This document shows positions 45,479 through 53,710 of a DNA stretch of 64,000 nt, piece by piece (position 1 is the stretch's first letter; each line of letters begins with the position of its first letter). A program made the position numbers and the translations under genes. Location: positions 310,001 through 374,000 of the forward strand of contig CAXXLB010000014.1 in assembly GCA_963664675.2 (NCBI GenBank). Reading direction: 5' to 3'. Source of the DNA: JASGMR01 sp963664675. GTDB taxonomy: Bacteria > Thermotogota > Thermotogae > Petrotogales > Kosmotogaceae. Under the pieces are notes generated by a model. It saw only the letters and a list, made by a program, of their open reading frames with translations, ran no database searches and was not told the DNA's origin.

Positions 45479-46642
45479 ATGAATCATTCCATCTTAAAAA
45501 TAATAATTAATAATTTATACGATAAGCCCCTTGAATTGGATAGAAAGTCTTTTTTTGTTAACAGAGATAAAGAAATAGATAAGATGTCAGAAACAATAAC
45601 TTATCAACCACAAGGAATATATGGAATTTGTGGTGAAACTGGAGTAGGTAAAACTTCGCTCCTGAAACAATTCATGAAGAATGATATTAAATCTTATTTT
45701 ATTCCTATTTCTGAAAAGCAAAATAAGAATACAATAATATGTGATTTGATTTATAGGTTATCATCTTTAATATCCAAAGAAAATGATAAAAGAGTATCTG
45801 ATGAAGCTAATAAATTAAAAGAGTGGGTAATCACTGAAACAGCTAATTCAGTTTCTCTTTCTGGAGGAATTAATATAATTGGTTCTGCCGGCGTTTCAAA
45901 AACAGCTTCAAAACATAAAAGATTTAATATATTTGAAGCAAAGGAAAGACTAAACAATTTATTAAAAAAGATAATAAGTGGTAATTCTAAAGTTCTTCTG
46001 ATTATAGATGAGCTTGATAAGGAGAAAAAGGATGAAGTACTACTTATTGTTGATTCAATAAAAGAAATTCTATTTCAGGATAATCTTATTACAATTATTT
46101 CTCTTCCATTTTCAATATATAGAGAATATACAAAAGATGTTTTAAGATGGAACGAATGGGGAAATCTTGAAAATATTTTTAGAAATATGATATTTGTTAG
46201 ACCTCTTGATGAAATAAATATAAGGGAAATGATTTTAAAAAGGATTTCTTCCAACCCAACTATTCTTCCGAATGATGCATTTTATGAAATATATCGGTAT
46301 TCTGATGGTAATCCCAGAGATGCTCTATCAATAACTCAAGAAATTATTCTTGATAATAAAGATAAAGAAATCTCTAATGAGGATGTAATTAAGACAATAA
46401 AAAAAAGAATCATAAAACTTATGGAGTTTTCGTCTTCTTTTACTGATTTGCAGACAAAGTTTCTAAAATTAATTGCAAAAAATCCAGAAGAAAAATCAAT
46501 GGTTATAAAAAGAGCAGAAGCAGAAGGAATAACAAAATCTACAGTATATACTTTAATAAATAGGTTTCTAAATGATGGCCTGATAAAAGAATCAAACGGG
46601 AAGATTTCTATTTCCGGTAGATTGTACTATTATTTTATTTAA
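45479..46642 (+). CDS. P-loop ATPase with C-terminal winged helix (Orc/Cdc6- or KAP-like)
   Basis: 387 residues. FFVNRDKEIDKMSETI is the AAA entry; Walker A is GICGETGVGKTSLLKQF and Walker B-like LLIIDELDKEKKDE. The C-terminus (ITKSTVYTLINRFLNDGLI) is a winged-helix DNA-binding domain. A GAGGTG site precedes the ATG. The family resembles STAND/Orc-like ATPases of mobile islands; function unknown. It stands alone between IS21 and a toxin-antitoxin pair. Confidence 0.82.
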   Translation: MNHSILKIIINNLYDKPLELDRKSFFVNRDKEIDKMSETITYQPQGIYGICGETGVGKTSLLKQFMKNDIKSYFIPISEKQNKNTIICDLIYRLSSLISKENDKRVSDEANKLKEWVITETANSVSLSGGINIIGSAGVSKTASKHKRFNIFEAKERLNNLLKKIISGNSKVLLIIDELDKEKKDEVLLIVDSIKEILFQDNLITIISLPFSIYREYTKDVLRWNEWGNLENIFRNMIFVRPLDEINIREMILKRISSNPTILPNDAFYEIYRYSDGNPRDALSITQEIILDNKDKEISNEDVIKTIKKRIIKLMEFSSSFTDLQTKFLKLIAKNPEEKSMVIKRAEAEGITKSTVYTLINRFLNDGLIKESNGKISISGRLYYYFI

Positions 46643-46685
46643 AGGTCCAGAATGATTTCTTTGAAAATCCTATAAGTTAGAAAAA

Positions 46686-46877
46686 ATAGGGACATTACCA
46701 TTTTATGATAAATAAGATAGAAGAAAAAGTTGAAAGAAGAGGATTCTTTCAAAAATTCTTTATGATACTGGAAAAATTGGACTCATTGGGAAATGAAATC
46801 ACGAGAAAAAAAGTATTGAGAATAAAACGGTACAGTCCACACGATTTAGAAAACAAACTCTTGGTACTGTCCCTATT
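46686..46877. repeat. MITE-like element, copy 1, with 17-base terminal inverted repeats
   Basis: Ends are AAATAGGGACATTACCA (left) and, complemented, AAATAGGGACAGTACCA (right): one mismatch in 17 bases around 192 bases. The interior reads without a stop as a basic helical peptide (RGFFQKFFMILEKLDSLG), possibly a relic of the parent transposase gene. A 3'-truncated second copy is at 47832-47962, and the GGGACxGTACC end motif recurs in the hairpin at 50437-50492. Confidence 0.7.
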
Positions 46878-46887
46878 TATTTGGTTC

Positions 46888-47520
46888 CTATTTTTCTTTT
46901 TGTTCGATTATTTTTATGAATTTTTCTTTATTTTTTATGAGTTCTTTTTTCACAGTTTCCCAGGTTGTGTTTGGTTGAAGGGGATCCGGTGATTCTTCAA
47001 CATCGCTGAAATATGTGATGACTTTAAATATATGATAAATATCAATTTCTTTTCCATATTTTTTGTACAATGCCGATATTATTTCATCAAAAGATATGTG
47101 CTTGAGTATTTCATATAGATCGAAATAATCCTTTTTTTCAGCTCTTCCTGCTATAGCTGTTAATTTCATGCATGAAATATCTAAGGGTGAAGCAACCTTT
47201 AGTTCTTTATATTTTGAAAATAAACCGATTAATGGGTATTTGTACTCGAAAAAGCTAACCTTTGTATTTTCTATCTGACATTTTAGGGTTCCTTCATCTA
47301 TTACAAAATCACCGATAATTAAAGAAAGTTTTTTAAAGTTTGAAATATAATAATCTGGAACGAGCTCTTTTTGTGTAAAAAAGTCCAAATCGACACTCAT
47401 TCTGTGCTCATAATACATGGCTAATGCCGTACCCCCAGCCAAATAAAAGTTTTCCACTTTATTTTGCAGGAGGTTTAATACATTTAAAGTATTCTTTAAT
47501 ATCCTCGAAGTTTTGAGCAT
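46888..47520 (-). CDS. AbiEii/AbiGii-type nucleotidyltransferase toxin
   Basis: About 210 residues. The nucleotidyltransferase core is LAGGTALAMYY then MSVDLDFFTQ (Gly-Gly-Thr and Asp-x-Asp), followed by SPLDISCMKLTAIAGRAEKKDYFDLYEI, typical of AbiEii. I prefer the ATG at 47520 (LKTSRILKNTLNVLN) over an upstream start at 47562. It overlaps the upstream DUF6922-like gene, and the two probably form an operon. AbiEii enzymes act as tRNA/NTP transferases in phage-defence toxin-antitoxin systems; here the usual AbiEi partner is replaced. Confidence 0.88.
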   Translation of the reverse strand: MLKTSRILKNTLNVLNLLQNKVENFYLAGGTALAMYYEHRMSVDLDFFTQKELVPDYYISNFKKLSLIIGDFVIDEGTLKCQIENTKVSFFEYKYPLIGLFSKYKELKVASPLDISCMKLTAIAGRAEKKDYFDLYEILKHISFDEIISALYKKYGKEIDIYHIFKVITYFSDVEESPDPLQPNTTWETVKKELIKNKEKFIKIIEQKEK

Positions 47521-47777
47521 ACATTTATCTTTTCTTTTGGGATATTCAAAATTAAACCCCAAAAATTGGCAGTTTTTTTGCTTATATTGAACGATTTTTC
47601 AACAATTTCAGCAATTTCATTTTTTGTATAATTTTTCATGAGGTTTCTAACATCATCAATTGTCCCATATTCAAGAACTCGGGATATAATAAAATTCTTG
47701 TTTTTTTCTTTATCAATTTTTTCTTTATCAACATCCCAAAAACAGGTGTTTCTGAACGATAAAGACAATTCAATCAC
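47496..47777 (-). CDS. DUF6922-like protein, probable antitoxin partner of the AbiEii toxin
   Basis: 93 residues: FRNTCFWDVDKEKIDKEKNK, then NFIISRVLEYGTIDDVRNLM and SKKTANFWGLILNIPKEKI. This pattern matches small DUF6922 proteins that commonly precede AbiEii genes. The GTG at 47777 overlaps its GAGG site; a TTG at 47768 would be better spaced. Its 3' end overlaps the toxin start. The antitoxin role is inferred from gene order. Confidence 0.78.
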   Translation of the reverse strand: MIELSLSFRNTCFWDVDKEKIDKEKNKNFIISRVLEYGTIDDVRNLMKNYTKNEIAEIVEKSFNISKKTANFWGLILNIPKEKINVCSKLRGY

Positions 47778-47831
47778 CTCAATTAATTATAACATTTTAG
47801 GGTTCAAAAAGTCTAAAATGTATTCGAAAGA

Positions 47832-47962
47832 AAATGGGGGCATTACCATTTTATGATAAATAAGATAAAAGAAAAAGCTAAGGAAGATGATTCTTTCAAA
47901 AATTCTTTATGATACTGGAAAAATTGGACTCATTGAAAATAAAATTACGAGAAAAAAAGTGA
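47832..47962. repeat. MITE-like element, copy 2 (right end lost)
   Basis: Starts AAATGGGGGCATTACCATTT and follows copy 1 (46686) in the same orientation through CAAAAATTCTTTATGATACT to about ACGAGAAAAAAAGT, then diverges; the right terminal repeat is missing. Internal deletions are visible. With copy 1 it brackets the toxin-antitoxin pair as direct repeats. The remaining bases up to the IS3 element (47963-48101) show nothing recognisable. Confidence 0.7.
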
Positions 47963-48140
47963 ATGTGAAAAGAAGTTTGAATAGGAACAGAAGAAGTTTC
48001 AGTTCCTTACTCGGATTTAAAATACAAACGAAAAAATGAGACAAATCTGGGAAAGAACAAAATACGAATAGTGATTAATGTAAAAAAACATGTTGTAGAT
48101 TTCGGACGGACCCCAAAATATTGGACAAAAATAACTCGTA

Positions 48141-49085
48141 TCAACGTTTTACTAAAACTTCCTTGCCAAAGCTCTGAATTGCATTAAATTGTTTGGGAGT
48201 TTTATAACCCAAAGATGAATGTGGTCTTAAGTTGTGATAATAATCCATATATACTAGATACTTTAAATACAAGTCTTTTACACTCTTAAATTTATTCAAA
48301 GCAACAAATTCTCTTTCCAGATTCGCATGCTGAGATTCAATAAATGCCTGGGAATCAGGATTATGTTTGTATCCAAATTCATGTATAATTCCAAGCTCTT
48401 TCATTTTTTCCCTTGTTTTATTTGCTTTGAATTGTGATCCGTTATCTGTTCTTATCACCTCTGGTTTTTCTCCTCTTGCTTTTATCGCTATTTCTATTAG
48501 TTCCAGGAAATCTTCATGTGTACATCTCTTTCCTATGTGTGTTGCTACTATGTTCCTGTCATAGACGTCTATTATATCTAACAATGGTACTATTCCATCT
48601 CCACCTGCATTAAAGAACTTTATATCTGCTTCCCATAATTGATTCTGCTTTGTTATTGTTCTATTCTGTGCCCTTTTGACTGGGTGTTTTGTCCTGTTTT
48701 CATATTTTCTTACCAGCCCTAATTCCTTTCTAAATCCATGTAACCTGTTGTGTCCAATATATATTCCATATTTGTAATACAGATAGCTTTTCATCTTCTT
48801 TGAGCCCATTGTTTTTATATAGTACTCTGGGTTCATTGCATCTTCATTCTTACACTTTTCCAGTATTAGTTCCTTTAACTCTTCATTCCTTATCTTCCCA
48901 TTCATTGTATTCACAAATTCGCTTTTCTTTCTGCCTCTTTTCTTATATTCCTTTGCTTGATTCTTTTCTTTGAAATGATAATAATATGTGCTTTTCTTTA
49001 TTTCCAACATCTCTATTATTCTTTTGAATGGATATCCTTTTTCTTTCAATTCTTTTGTTAATAGGTATTTGCCTCTTTTATTCAT
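48141..49085 (-). CDS. IS3-family transposase OrfB (intact)
   Basis: 314 residues, DDE integrase: LWEADIKFF, VIRTDNGSQF, DSQAFIESQHANLERE, and the closing HNLRPHSSLGYKTPKQF. The N-terminus has a helix-turn-helix-like KEKGYPFKRIIEMLEIKKST. The ATG overlaps the orfA stop by 4 bases. This is the reference for the one-base insertion in copy 1. Confidence 0.95.
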   Translation of the reverse strand: MNKRGKYLLTKELKEKGYPFKRIIEMLEIKKSTYYYHFKEKNQAKEYKKRGRKKSEFVNTMNGKIRNEELKELILEKCKNEDAMNPEYYIKTMGSKKMKSYLYYKYGIYIGHNRLHGFRKELGLVRKYENRTKHPVKRAQNRTITKQNQLWEADIKFFNAGGDGIVPLLDIIDVYDRNIVATHIGKRCTHEDFLELIEIAIKARGEKPEVIRTDNGSQFKANKTREKMKELGIIHEFGYKHNPDSQAFIESQHANLEREFVALNKFKSVKDLYLKYLVYMDYYHNLRPHSSLGYKTPKQFNAIQSFGKEVLVKR

Positions 49086-49432
49086 TCTTCCTTTTCTGTT
49101 TTTTTTAATATCTCTTTCAATATTTGATTTTCCATCATTAATGTTCCTAATTCATCTATTAGTTCTTCTTTTTCCATTTCCTTTTTCTTTTCTAATCCAT
49201 ATTCTTTGTATAATACCGGTGGTATCTTTTCTTTCTTTGTCCTTTTGTCTCCTAATACCCTTATTATTTCATCTTCTCCATTTATCCTGTATCTTCCTAC
49301 CCACCCTGATATTGTTGTTGAGGGTACTGCATATTTATTTGAGAGTCCTTCTAATGTCATTTCTGTCTCTCTGTACTCTTTTATTACTTTTATTTTTAAT
49401 TCCTTAGAGTATTCTTTTTTCTTTCTCTTCAT
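49082..49432 (-). CDS. IS3-family transposase OrfA
   Basis: 116 residues, identical to the product of 10546-10896. Helix-turn-helix LEGLSNKYAVPSTTISGWV and helical C-terminus. AGAGGTG lies before the start. Identity of both OrfA copies shows that one transposition was recent. Confidence 0.95.
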   Translation of the reverse strand: MKRKKKEYSKELKIKVIKEYRETEMTLEGLSNKYAVPSTTISGWVGRYRINGEDEIIRVLGDKRTKKEKIPPVLYKEYGLEKKKEMEKEELIDELGTLMMENQILKEILKKTEKEE

Positions 49433-49602
49433 TCTTTCACCCCTTATCCTTTATTTTATTTTACTATTACTAGTTTCTTTGTCCTATTCTTTTTTGGGGT
49501 GAAATAGGATTTATTGGAATTGAAGAAATAATAAATAATCATATTTCATTGATCTTTTGAAATTATTTAATACCGGTTTTATTGAAATATTCAAAGAGAA
49601 CA

Positions 49603-49977
49603 TCAATATAATTTTAACTCACTGAATACTTCTTTTATTAATTTGAAATGTTTGTCTTTAGTCCATAGAAATAGATCATGCTTAATTGATAGATATGAAA
49701 GAACTGCATCTTGAAAAGGTACTTTTAGTCCATTTCTTCTTAATTTATTTAATAAATTTCCGATTTCAAACCAATCATTTTTTTCTATTTGAATTAATTT
49801 AAATGGTGATAGAGCATCAATAATTTTTATTATATCTTTTTTATTTTTGGCTCCATGAATTAATTCTGCTATTACTATTCCACAAGTTACTATTTCGTTT
49901 TGTTTTATTATTATTTCTATCTCTTTTTTTGGGTTTTTCCAGTAGTCGATAATGATATTAGAATCGATTAATATCAC
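49603..49977 (-). CDS. PIN-domain ribonuclease toxin (VapC-like)
   Basis: 124 residues: LIDSNIIIDYW with the first catalytic Asp, VIAELIHG (Glu), PFQDAVLSYLS (Asp) and WTKDKHFKLI (Asp). This is the full PIN acidic set. The start overlaps the upstream antitoxin by 4 bases (ATGA). VapC toxins cleave specific RNAs and are held by a VapB partner. It stands between the IS3 copy and word array A5. Confidence 0.92.
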   Translation of the reverse strand: MILIDSNIIIDYWKNPKKEIEIIIKQNEIVTCGIVIAELIHGAKNKKDIIKIIDALSPFKLIQIEKNDWFEIGNLLNKLRRNGLKVPFQDAVLSYLSIKHDLFLWTKDKHFKLIKEVFSELKLY

Positions 49978-50183
49978 AATTTGCTTCTTTCTCTTAAAGA
50001 ATCAATTTCTTTTTCATCGATATCGATCTTTCCAGCTAAATCTAAGAATTTTGATATGTTATCTTTTGTCTCATCTTCAGCTTCAATAAGAATTATTTCC
50101 ATACTTTTTCCAATAAAATTTTTTAATTCAGGTATATTAATATTTTCAGATTCAATAACTATCTTTTTTTTAATAGCTTCCAT
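49974..50183 (-). CDS. VapB-like antitoxin
   Basis: 69 residues, acidic, with an N-terminal strand-like KKKIVIESENINIPELKNFI and a C-terminal helix (KEIDSLRERSKL) that would thread into the toxin. TTGGAGGAAT precedes the ATG, and TATAAT lies further upstream at about 50236-50241 on the minus strand. The identity rests on size, shape and overlap with vapC. Confidence 0.82.
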   Translation of the reverse strand: MEAIKKKIVIESENINIPELKNFIGKSMEIILIEAEDETKDNISKFLDLAGKIDIDEKEIDSLRERSKL

Positions 50184-50269
50184 TTAATTCCTCCAAAACC
50201 ATAAATAATATTTACTATATTTCATAATAATTATAACCCACAATGAAAAATATAACTAATTTAGAATAG

Positions 50270-50955
50270 AAAGTAGCGAAGGAAGAACGAAGAAGAGGGT
50301 AAAGGGTGAATTTAGGGTACAGGGTCTAGGGTGCAGAAGGGGCGGTAGTTGAGCATTGGGAAGCGATAGTATAACAATGGCTTAACGATAGCAAAGCAAT
50401 AGAGAAACGGTTGGAAAGCGATCGTAGAACTATTAACGAGCGGGGGACTGTACCAAGAACCGTTCTTTGGTTCGGGTGGACCGTCCCCTCGAGTGACGGA
50501 ACAATAGTAAAGCAATAGAGAAGCAGTTGGGAAGCAGTGGGGAAGCGGTTGGGAAAGAGAAGGTACAGGGTATGGGGTGAAGGGTACAGGGTGCAGAAGG
50601 GGCAACAATAGGATAACAATGGCAAAGCGGTTGAGAAGCGGTGGAAAAAAAGAAGAGGTTACGGGGTACAGGGTTTAGGGTGCAGAGAAAAAAGAAGAGA
50701 ATGGAAAACAGGGAACGGGGAAACAATAGAGAAGCGATGGGAAAACCGTAGGAAAAAGGGTATGGGGTCTAGGGTAAAGGGTACAGAAAGAACATCATAA
50801 AGATAATAGAAAAGTAGAGAACAGAGAATAAAATCAGCAGGACATGCCGGAGATAACAGAGAGTAGAGAACTAGATAATAGCGAAAAAACAGAAAAGCAA
50901 TAGAGAAGTGATTGTAGAACGATGATTGGACAATGGGAAACCAATTGGATAATGT
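50270..50955. repeat. Degenerate word array A5 (purine-rich sense), longest in the window
   Basis: Nearly 700 bases of GGGTACAGGGTCTAGGGTGCAG-type words alternating with AACAATAGAGAAGCGATGG-type words, then from 50781 the conserved block shared with A1. Frames on the minus strand here (50312-50726) only read the repeats. Words are complementary in sense to arrays A2 and A3. No four-helix gene lies within it. The array ends about 200 bases before the initiating transferase of locus II. A REP-like hairpin is embedded at 50437-50492. Confidence 0.8.
50437..50492. repeat. REP-like hairpin inside word array A5
   Basis: CGAGCGGGGGACTGTACC pairs imperfectly with GGTGGACCGTCCCCTCG, with inner AAGAACC/GGTTC pairing. 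It is G+C-rich against its surroundings. GGGACTGTACC matches the terminal motif of the MITE-like elements at 46686 and 47832, suggesting one family of palindromic elements. It is bounded by word sequence on both sides, so it was probably inserted into the array. Confidence 0.65.
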
Positions 50956-51084
50956 TTAGAAAAAATTTTTGATATAAACAGCATGATATTTTATAATGTA
51001 AGTGTTAAATATCAGTTTTTTTCAGGTTTTTCGTATTCAGATATTAAAAAAATAAAAAGAAAAAATTTTAATTGAATGTTTTAG

Positions 51085-51113
51085 TTTAAGTTTTGTTGAG
51101 TTATAGGTATAAT
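51085..51113 (+). promoter_or_regulatory. Possible sigma-A-type promoter for locus II
   Basis: TATAAT at 51108-51113 is a perfect -10 box; 17 bases upstream lies TTTAAG, a poor -35. It sits about 55 bases before the sugar transferase start and outside the word array. AT-rich context weakens the case. Confidence 0.35.
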
Positions 51114-51166
51114 GGGATTAGATGGAAATATAATTTAATTTTTATGATTTTTATATGGAGATTTTT

Positions 51167-52471
51167 ATGAGCAGGTTTAAGGTTTATAAATATTTAATAG
51201 TTATTGTTTATCTGGTGATTTTATATTCTTTTCAAGTGTGGCTTATTGGATTGGATTTGATAACTTATGATTTTGTCATTCAGTTGACAATTTTGAATAT
51301 TTTTATCATGATAGGTATTTATTCTTTCAGAGGCTTTGATAATACAAAAATCAGGTCTTTCAACGAATTACTGATTGCCTATTCCATAGGTTCACTTCTT
51401 GGCGCTTTTTTTGCGATGGTTATAGTTTTATTATTGCCCGAAAAGATTGACAGAGAAGTTTTTGTTTTTACAACGCTTATCGCAGCGTTCGGTTTACCAA
51501 TTTTACAGTTTTTTGCCATTAAAGAAACTATAAAAAGAATGCCTGCACAAAAATATTTAGTTATTTCAAAGAATAATGAGTTTAAAGATTTGCTGAATGA
51601 AATAGAAAATGTTTCTATGAACAAAATGAGATTTGTCCAGTATGTTGAACCTTCTGATTTTAACGTAGATATTATTTTGAATAACAAAAATTATGATCAT
51701 ATTTTATTAACTGATCCTGAATTTGCCAGGACTTTTGAAAAAGAAATAATACTGGCTTCGAATAATGATACCCGCATTGATTTATTGCCGAATTTAGTTG
51801 AGGGAACGTTAAAAAGAATTCCTCTTGAAGTTGTTGAGAAATTCAGAGATTATTATGAGGTTATTTTTTCGAATATCTATTTGACAAAAAGTAAGAGAGT
51901 TTTTGATGTTATTATGTCTGTTCTGGGATTGATCATAACTCTGCCTATTTCTATTTATCTTTCCTTTGCAATACCTATAGAATCTGGATTTCCCATTATT
52001 TTTAAGCATGATAGAATAGGTATTTTTATGAAGAAGTTTAAGTTTAAAAAATTCAGAAGTCTTAAAAAAATAAAGAAAGAAGAGATAGAGAAGAACGACG
52101 ATCCTAATAATACAATTGACTCAAGAATCACGAAAACAGGTAAATTTATAAGAAAAGTGCGTTTTGATGAAATACCTCAATTTATAAATGTTATTCAGGG
52201 AGATATGTCTGTTATCGGTCCAAGGCCTGAAATGCCCGTATATCACGAAAAGTGTATGAAAAATATACCCTTTTATGCTTTCAGGTATAGGTCTAAACCG
52301 GGTATTACCGGTTGGGCGCAGATTAATTATAATCATACCTCTACTCTTGAAGATTATAAGATTAAGACGGAGTATGATTTATATTATATTAAAAATCAGA
52401 ATATAAGCCTGGATATTGAGATTTTCCTGAAAACGATTGAAACTATGTTAGGCATGAGAGGAGCAAAATAG
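51167..52471 (+). CDS. Initiating sugar transferase (polyprenyl glycosylphosphotransferase), locus II
   Basis: About 434 residues, same architecture as 14887-16179: N-terminal membrane helices with the shared stretch GIYSFRGFDNTKIRSFNELL, a middle domain (KYLVISKNNEFKDLL), and a catalytic end with KFKKFRSLKKI, RFDEIPQFINVI, MSVIGPRPEMP and KPGITGWAQINY. ATG 51167 has GGAG 7 bases before it; ATG 51155 is also in frame. It is a paralogue, not a copy, of the locus I enzyme, so two lipid-linked glycans may be started independently. Confidence 0.93.
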   Translation: MSRFKVYKYLIVIVYLVILYSFQVWLIGLDLITYDFVIQLTILNIFIMIGIYSFRGFDNTKIRSFNELLIAYSIGSLLGAFFAMVIVLLLPEKIDREVFVFTTLIAAFGLPILQFFAIKETIKRMPAQKYLVISKNNEFKDLLNEIENVSMNKMRFVQYVEPSDFNVDIILNNKNYDHILLTDPEFARTFEKEIILASNNDTRIDLLPNLVEGTLKRIPLEVVEKFRDYYEVIFSNIYLTKSKRVFDVIMSVLGLIITLPISIYLSFAIPIESGFPIIFKHDRIGIFMKKFKFKKFRSLKKIKKEEIEKNDDPNNTIDSRITKTGKFIRKVRFDEIPQFINVIQGDMSVIGPRPEMPVYHEKCMKNIPFYAFRYRSKPGITGWAQINYNHTSTLEDYKIKTEYDLYYIKNQNISLDIEIFLKTIETMLGMRGAK

Positions 52472-52474
52472 ATT

Positions 52475-53626
52475 TTGAGTATAGCTTATCCTATAAAAAT
52501 TGTAGATATTTTTAATACCGATTATGGTGCTTATAGAATAATCAGAACCAGGGTACAGAAGATAGATTCCGATGATCGTTTCGAAAATTATATCGTCTGT
52601 CCAAAGGGTGAATGGGCAGATAAGATGAGAAACATGGGACTGAAGGTTATTGATGTTGATTTGGAAAGGGGAATTCAGGTTTATTCTCCAAGAAATATAG
52701 ATTATATTAATAAAATCAGGGACATTCTGATCGATTTAAAACCGGATATAATGCACACTCATAATTCAAAAATCGGAATCATAGGAAGAGTGGCCGCAAA
52801 AAAGGCCGGTGTTCCGGTCATTATTCACCAGGTTCATGGTTATCATTTCACTCATAAGAGTGGCATTAAAAGATTTATATACAAAAGAATTGAGAAAAAT
52901 GCAAGTTATAATTATACCGACCTTCTTCTTTTTCAGAATAAAGATGAATACAATATTTCAAAAAGAGAAGGTTTCGATAAAAATACCAAACTCGAATATA
53001 TAGGCAATGCAATTTCGTTTGATGAGTTTTCAGATGTTTTGGAAAAAGAGAAAAAATTCAATAACACTCTTAATGTTCTATGTGTTGCAAGATTAGAGCC
53101 CATTAAAAATCATATGATGATTTTTTTAGCGATGAAAGAGCTTAATGAAAGAGGCATTCATATAAACTTAAGACTCGTCGGGGAAGGGTTCTGGGAAAAG
53201 CGTCTGAAAAAATTTGTCAAAGATAATAATATTGATAAACAGATAAATTTTTTAGGGACAATGGACAGAAAGGAAGTTATTCAGGAAATTTTCAATGCCG
53301 ATATAAGTGTTTTAACCTCTTTAAAAGAGGGGAAGCCAAGGTTTTTGATGGAATCATCCCTGGTGGGAACGCCAATTATTGCCACCGATGTTGTCGGAAC
53401 CCGGGAACTCGTTTTTGATAATAAAAATGGTTTTTTGGTTAAATTGAACGATTATAATTCTCTGGCGGAAAAAATCGAGTTTTTGTTGACAAACAAAGAG
53501 GAATGGGAAAGGATTTCAAAAGAAGCAAGAAAAATTGCATATGAGAATTATAACGAGGACAACATTATAGAAAAGTTGAAGGAAATATATATTCGGGAGG
53601 TAGAAAATTGTCAGAGGGAAATATGA
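52475..53626 (+). CDS. Glycosyltransferase family 4
   Basis: 383 residues, TTG start 3 bases after the previous stop. KIVDIFNTDYGAYRIIRTRV and IMHTHNSKIGIIGRVAAKKA form the acceptor domain of EpsD/CapM-like GT4 enzymes; CVARLEPIKNHMMIFLAM and TSLKEGKPRFLMESSLVG are the donor domain with the E-x7-E region. In such loci this enzyme usually adds the second sugar after the initiating transferase. Confidence 0.9.
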   Translation: MSIAYPIKIVDIFNTDYGAYRIIRTRVQKIDSDDRFENYIVCPKGEWADKMRNMGLKVIDVDLERGIQVYSPRNIDYINKIRDILIDLKPDIMHTHNSKIGIIGRVAAKKAGVPVIIHQVHGYHFTHKSGIKRFIYKRIEKNASYNYTDLLLFQNKDEYNISKREGFDKNTKLEYIGNAISFDEFSDVLEKEKKFNNTLNVLCVARLEPIKNHMMIFLAMKELNERGIHINLRLVGEGFWEKRLKKFVKDNNIDKQINFLGTMDRKEVIQEIFNADISVLTSLKEGKPRFLMESSLVGTPIIATDVVGTRELVFDNKNGFLVKLNDYNSLAEKIEFLLTNKEEWERISKEARKIAYENYNEDNIIEKLKEIYIREVENCQREI

Positions 53627-53710
53627 CAGCGGGAAAAAATGCTGAGTTCAATATCAAGGACAGAACTATCAAATTTGACAATTTTATAGCAGAATGGATC
53701 GTATACAAGA

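Larger units (their letters stand above)
48102..49509 (-). mobile_element. IS3-family insertion sequence, copy 2 (intact, inverted)
   Basis: Same element as 10469-11877, opposite orientation, nearly identical over 1408 bases, and with both genes intact. The right end shows TCCTATTTCACCCC (as complement), the left TCGGACGGACCCC. AAA flanks both sides and may be a 3-bp target duplication. Two inverted near-identical copies about 37 kb apart could recombine and invert the whole of polysaccharide locus I. Confidence 0.9.

Noticed and set aside
46705..46992. 95-codon frame in MITE-like copy 1
   Set aside because: It starts inside the element and runs out into the AbiEii gene's complement; probably a relic rather than a gene.
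50312..50726. Overlapping minus-strand frames rich in Pro, Ser and Cys
   Set aside because: They are array A5 translated in three frames; periodic words create open frames without stops.
50270..50955. CRISPR array
   Set aside because: Words vary in length, spelling and spacing, with no constant repeat and unique spacers and no cas gene nearby.
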